64,000 nucleotides of DNA, taken from NCBI GenBank assembly GCA_018268715.1, contig JAFDVZ010000005.1, positions 62,001 to 126,000 of the forward strand, written 5' to 3'. The notes under the pieces were generated by a model. The model saw nothing but the letters and a program-made list of their open reading frames with translations. It was not told the DNA's origin and made no database searches. This DNA comes from Acidobacteriota bacterium (GTDB lineage Bacteria; Acidobacteriota; Terriglobia; Bryobacterales; Bryobacteraceae). This document shows positions 61,603 through 64,000 of this stretch, piece by piece. The position numbers and the translations under genes are program-made. The number at the start of each line of letters is the position of its first letter. Position 1 is the stretch's first letter.

Positions 61603-61608
61603 AACATA
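61603..61608 (-). promoter_or_regulatory. TATGTT -10-like box, leaderless start candidate
   Basis: TATGTT on the minus strand ends 7 bases before the ATG at 61595. It contains the alternative ATG at 61607, which argues for the downstream start. Confidence 0.35.
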
Positions 61609-61685
61609 CCAGCACTGACTGTTCGAGCCTAGCGGCGGGAGCTAATGGCTTGGACAAAAGTCGATCCGGCTGGTTAATCTTTTGA

Positions 61686-62384
61686 TTAACCCTTTAGAAT
61701 GTGTATGTTGCGGAGCCAGTTCCGGAGCAGGCCGCCGCTGCGGCGGGCCAGTTCCCCGCCGTTTTCCACCGCGCCCCGGCGTAGCGCGGCGAGGTCGATT
61801 TGGGCGTGTGAGAGCTCACAAGCGTGCCCAATCAGCCACTCTTCGAGCCGTTTTGCGTCGATTTCGGGGTGAAATTGCATCGCTAACGCGCATTTTCCCC
61901 ACGCATAGGCCTGGTGTGGGTATCGCTGAGTCGAGGCCAGGAGTACTGCTCCGTCGGGAAGGTCGAAGGTGTCGCCGTGCCAATGCAGCACCGGGGTATT
62001 CCCTAGTTCTCCGATGGGGGATGCCTGGCCGGCCTCGGTGAGCGCGAGCGACGACCAGGCGATCTCCTTGCCGGCGGCGCCGGCGTACACCTTCGCCCCA
62101 AGGGCTCGGGCCATGAGTTGGGCGCCGAGGCAGACGCCGAGGGTGGGGAGGCCGGCGCGCAGGCGGGATTCGATGGCTTTCAGTTCGGGGATCAGGAACG
62201 GGTAGAGATGCTCCTCATAGGCGCCGATGGGGCCTCCCATGATGACGAGCAGGTCCGAACCGGCGTCGATCGGGTCGACGCCGGCCTGAAGATAGTCGAT
62301 GCGATAGCCTTCGGATTCGGCGGTGCGGGCGAAGGTCCCGAGGTCCTCAAAGGCTACATGGCGGATGGCGGTGAGCGATTTCAT
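61686..62384 (-). CDS. Class I glutamine amidotransferase-like protein
   Basis: 232 residues. The nucleophile cysteine is in GVCLGAQ (about residue 84), and the histidine and glutamate of the triad are in QFHPEI (about 170). The family includes stand-alone GMP-synthase-like amidotransferases and gamma-glutamyl-polyamine hydrolases; without a partner synthetase, a hydrolase is likely. It overlaps the DUF2147 gene by 4 bases and ends about 80 bases from the channel gene of the efflux operon. Confidence 0.88.
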   Translation of the reverse strand: MKSLTAIRHVAFEDLGTFARTAESEGYRIDYLQAGVDPIDAGSDLLVIMGGPIGAYEEHLYPFLIPELKAIESRLRAGLPTLGVCLGAQLMARALGAKVYAGAAGKEIAWSSLALTEAGQASPIGELGNTPVLHWHGDTFDLPDGAVLLASTQRYPHQAYAWGKCALAMQFHPEIDAKRLEEWLIGHACELSHAQIDLAALRRGAVENGGELARRSGGLLRNWLRNIHILKG

Positions 62385-62818
62385 TCAGTTTCCCGGGTCC
62401 AGGTTTGCGAGCGGCCGATCAGGGAAAAGCCGATGAAGCCGCGGACGGCCAGCTTCTTTCCTCCGTCGGCCAGCGTGATCTTGCACTTGTAGATTTTGCC
62501 GGTGTCGGGGTCGATGATGTCGCCGCCCGAGTACTCGTCGCCGTCCTTGCGGAGGTTGCGGATCACGACCAGGCCCACCATGGGCTGGCCCTTACGCTCG
62601 TCCGGGCACTTGTCACAGGTCTTTTTGGCGTCCGGGCGCAAGGTTTTCTCCACCTTGCCGAAGATCTTTCCGTTATCCTCGTATATGCGAACCAGAGACT
62701 TGGCTTGTCCCGTTTTGTCGTCCACGGTTTTCCACAAGCCGGTGGGGCCTGATTGTGCGTAAGCGCTTCCGGCCGCGAAGGCGGCCGCCACTACGCATAT
62801 GACGATTCCTTTTCGCAT
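62381..62818 (-). CDS. DUF2147 family exported protein
   Basis: 145 residues with a signal peptide (MRKGIVICVVAAAFAAGSAYA). The lipocalin-like DUF2147 core begins at GLWKTVDD and contains the CDKCP pair near residue 70 and the GDIIDPDTGKIYKCKI strand. Function unknown; members are periplasmic and often upregulated in adaptation. AAGGAG lies 9 bases before the ATG, a good Shine-Dalgarno. It is the first gene of a two-gene unit with the GATase and is divergent from the alpha-oxoamine synthase. Confidence 0.9.
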   Translation of the reverse strand: MRKGIVICVVAAAFAAGSAYAQSGPTGLWKTVDDKTGQAKSLVRIYEDNGKIFGKVEKTLRPDAKKTCDKCPDERKGQPMVGLVVIRNLRKDGDEYSGGDIIDPDTGKIYKCKITLADGGKKLAVRGFIGFSLIGRSQTWTRETE

Positions 62819-62868
62819 TGTTTTCAGCTCCTTACCGCAGACTACCGGATCTTTTACTCTGTAGCGGT

Positions 62869-62897
62869 TTCACAAGCAGTAACACATTTAATATACT
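62869..62897 (+). promoter_or_regulatory. Sigma70-like promoter of the alpha-oxoamine synthase gene
   Basis: TTCACA (62869-62874) and TATACT (62892-62897) are 17 bases apart and match consensus at 5/6 and 5/6 positions, the best promoter in the window. A leader of about 18-20 bases to the ATG at 62923 is expected. Confidence 0.6.
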
Positions 62898-62922
62898 GAG
62901 TCCACGCCAGAAAAGCGGTTCA

Positions 62923-64000
62923 ATGACAATCAAGAGCGGACGTGCGGACGAGACCCGGGTGTTCAGATCGACCTCGGGCGGCATCTTTAACGGTTTCTTC
63001 GCCAACGGGAAGAATCGCGTATACAAACGCGAGAGCCTGGTGGACGGGCGCGCGCGAAGGGTCTTCGACCTGATGGCGCAGGCCTGCGAACTGGGCGTTT
63101 ACCCGTACCAGATGGCGCTGCAAGGCCGCTCAGGTCCGAGGATTCAGGCCGAAGACCGGCAGATGCTGATGCTGTCGTCCTACGACTACCTGGGCCTGAT
63201 CGGCGACCCGCGTGTGGACGACGCGGCCATCGACGCCATACGCAAGTACGGCACCGGCACGGGCGGCGTCCGCATGCTGACCGGCACCACCGACCTGCAC
63301 CACGAGATGGAAGAGGAACTGGCGGCGTTCAAGGGGACGGCCGAGGCCATCACCTTCAGTTCCGGCTACCTGGCGAACCTGGCCGTCGTGGCCGCGCTGC
63401 TTACGCCGCAGGACCGCGTCATCCTGGACACGCTTTCGCACCGGAGCCTGGTGGACGCCTGCCGGCTGAGCGGCGTGCAGATACAGCGATTCCAGCACAA
63501 CGACCCCGATTCGCTGCGGCACGAACTGAAATCGAACACGACGGCGATGCGCACGCTGATCATCAGCGACGGCGTGTTCTCAATGGACGGCGACATCTGC
63601 ATCCTGCCCGAACTGGTGGCGATCAAGAAAGAGTTCGGCTGCTACCTGATGATCGACGAGTCCCACTCCACGGGCGTGCTGGGCAAGCATGGCCGGGGCA
63701 CGGATGAACATTTCGGCGTGGATCCGAAGGACGTGGACATCTGGACCGGGTCGCTGGCCAAGGGAATTCCTTCCAACGGCGGATTCGCCTGCGTATCGCA
63801 GGAACTCGGCATCTATCTGCAACACGCGGCGGCCCCATTCATCTTCTCCGCCGCGCTGTGCCCTTCGGCGGTGGCGGCGGTGCGGGCGACCATCGCGATC
63901 CTGCTCGAGGAGCCGGAGCGAGTGGCGCGGTTGAGCGAGAACGCGAAGTTCCTGCGGGACGGGCTGAGGGAGCTCGGCTATGAGCTGGGCAATTCGAAGA
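62923..64000 (+). CDS. Alpha-oxoamine synthase (KBL/AONS/SPT-like), 3' truncated
   Basis: The first 359 residues are in the window. A leader of about 60 residues precedes the fold-type I PLP domain; SSYDYLGLIGDP (about 84-95), YGTGTGGVRMLTGT (about 109-122), SDGVFSMDGD, IDESHSTGVLG and the PLP lysine in TGSLAKGIPSNGG are all characteristic. The family condenses an amino acid with an acyl-CoA, releasing CO2: biotin (BioF), glycine/threonine (Kbl), sphingolipid (SPT). The leader and AGxxGVRML-type region are closer to SPT/SPT-like enzymes of bacteria than to BioF, but assignment needs the missing C-terminus. A strong promoter precedes it. Confidence 0.9.
   Translation, partial: MTIKSGRADETRVFRSTSGGIFNGFFANGKNRVYKRESLVDGRARRVFDLMAQACELGVYPYQMALQGRSGPRIQAEDRQMLMLSSYDYLGLIGDPRVDDAAIDAIRKYGTGTGGVRMLTGTTDLHHEMEEELAAFKGTAEAITFSSGYLANLAVVAALLTPQDRVILDTLSHRSLVDACRLSGVQIQRFQHNDPDSLRHELKSNTTAMRTLIISDGVFSMDGDICILPELVAIKKEFGCYLMIDESHSTGVLGKHGRGTDEHFGVDPKDVDIWTGSLAKGIPSNGGFACVSQELGIYLQHAAAPFIFSAALCPSAVAAVRATIAILLEEPERVARLSENAKFLRDGLRELGYELGNSK

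Noticed and set aside
1-64000. CRISPR arrays, insertion sequences, tRNA or rRNA genes
   Set aside because: Looked for in the spaces between genes; no direct-repeat array, transposase gene, terminal inverted repeats or cloverleaf sequence was seen. The ~60-residue periodicity at 7670-10300 and 18283-21177 is protein-level VCBS repetition.

Overview
The window is gene-dense, GC-rich bacterial DNA, with no gap over about 180 bases between genes. The gene families point to Acidobacteriota, probably a Bryobacterales/Solibacter-type soil organism: an Oar-like TonB receptor with an N-terminal carboxypeptidase-regulatory domain, a VWFA protein of the acidobacterial type, very large FG-GAP/VCBS proteins, many secreted hydrolases, and heavy use of GTG/TTG starts. 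This placement is inferred from gene content. I see no rRNA, tRNA, CRISPR array, insertion sequence or prophage.

Region 1 (1-29509) is a catabolic block of three co-directional clusters. Plus strand 3-3897: the end of a threonine-synthase-type PLP enzyme, an SDR, RidA, an M81 (MlrC) peptidase and an aldo/keto reductase. Minus strand 15234-3904: a TonB receptor, a ceramidase-like Tat-exported hydrolase, an 876-residue VCBS protein, an HpaI aldolase, an M19 dipeptidase, an M24 peptidase and an SDR. Plus strand 21313-29509: a phytanoyl-CoA dioxygenase-like protein, a DHDPS/NAL aldolase, two amidohydrolases, a sodium:solute symporter, a sialidase-like BNR protein, a D-threonine-aldolase-like PLP enzyme and a zinc-less MDR dehydrogenase. 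Between the last two lie a hexapeptide acyltransferase, a second HpaI aldolase, an MFS carrier and a second VCBS protein. Together they look like capture outside the cell, hydrolysis, import and carbon-carbon cleavage of an unknown substrate.

Region 2 (29609-45313) is mixed: a hot-dog thioesterase overlapping a YgjV-like membrane protein tail to tail, a MacAB-like ABC export operon, a DUF885 protein, a sulfatase, a second dioxygenase-like protein with a DJ-1/PfpI protein, a papain-like orphan, a VOC protein, an MFS exporter, a TPR lipid-anchor-free exported protein with a coupled polytopic membrane protein, and a VWFA protein.

Region 3 (45321-54712) carries rlmH with a RibBA-like protein whose catalytic residues are substituted in both halves, an FHA-GAF-SpoIIE phosphatase, an M14 carboxypeptidase, a UvrD-tail-like small protein, an S8 protease and an orphan. 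Region 4 (54730-56106) is a frame-broken stretch containing a nucleoside-phosphorylase-like domain, plus a very small membrane protein. Region 5 (56093-61608) is a complete CusCBA/CzcCBA-type metal efflux operon. The right end has a GATase, a DUF2147 protein and the start of an alpha-oxoamine synthase.

A recurring signal is a TANNNT (or GATACT) box 7-9 bases before the start codon of genes with no Shine-Dalgarno sequence. It suggests that many operons begin as leaderless mRNAs.
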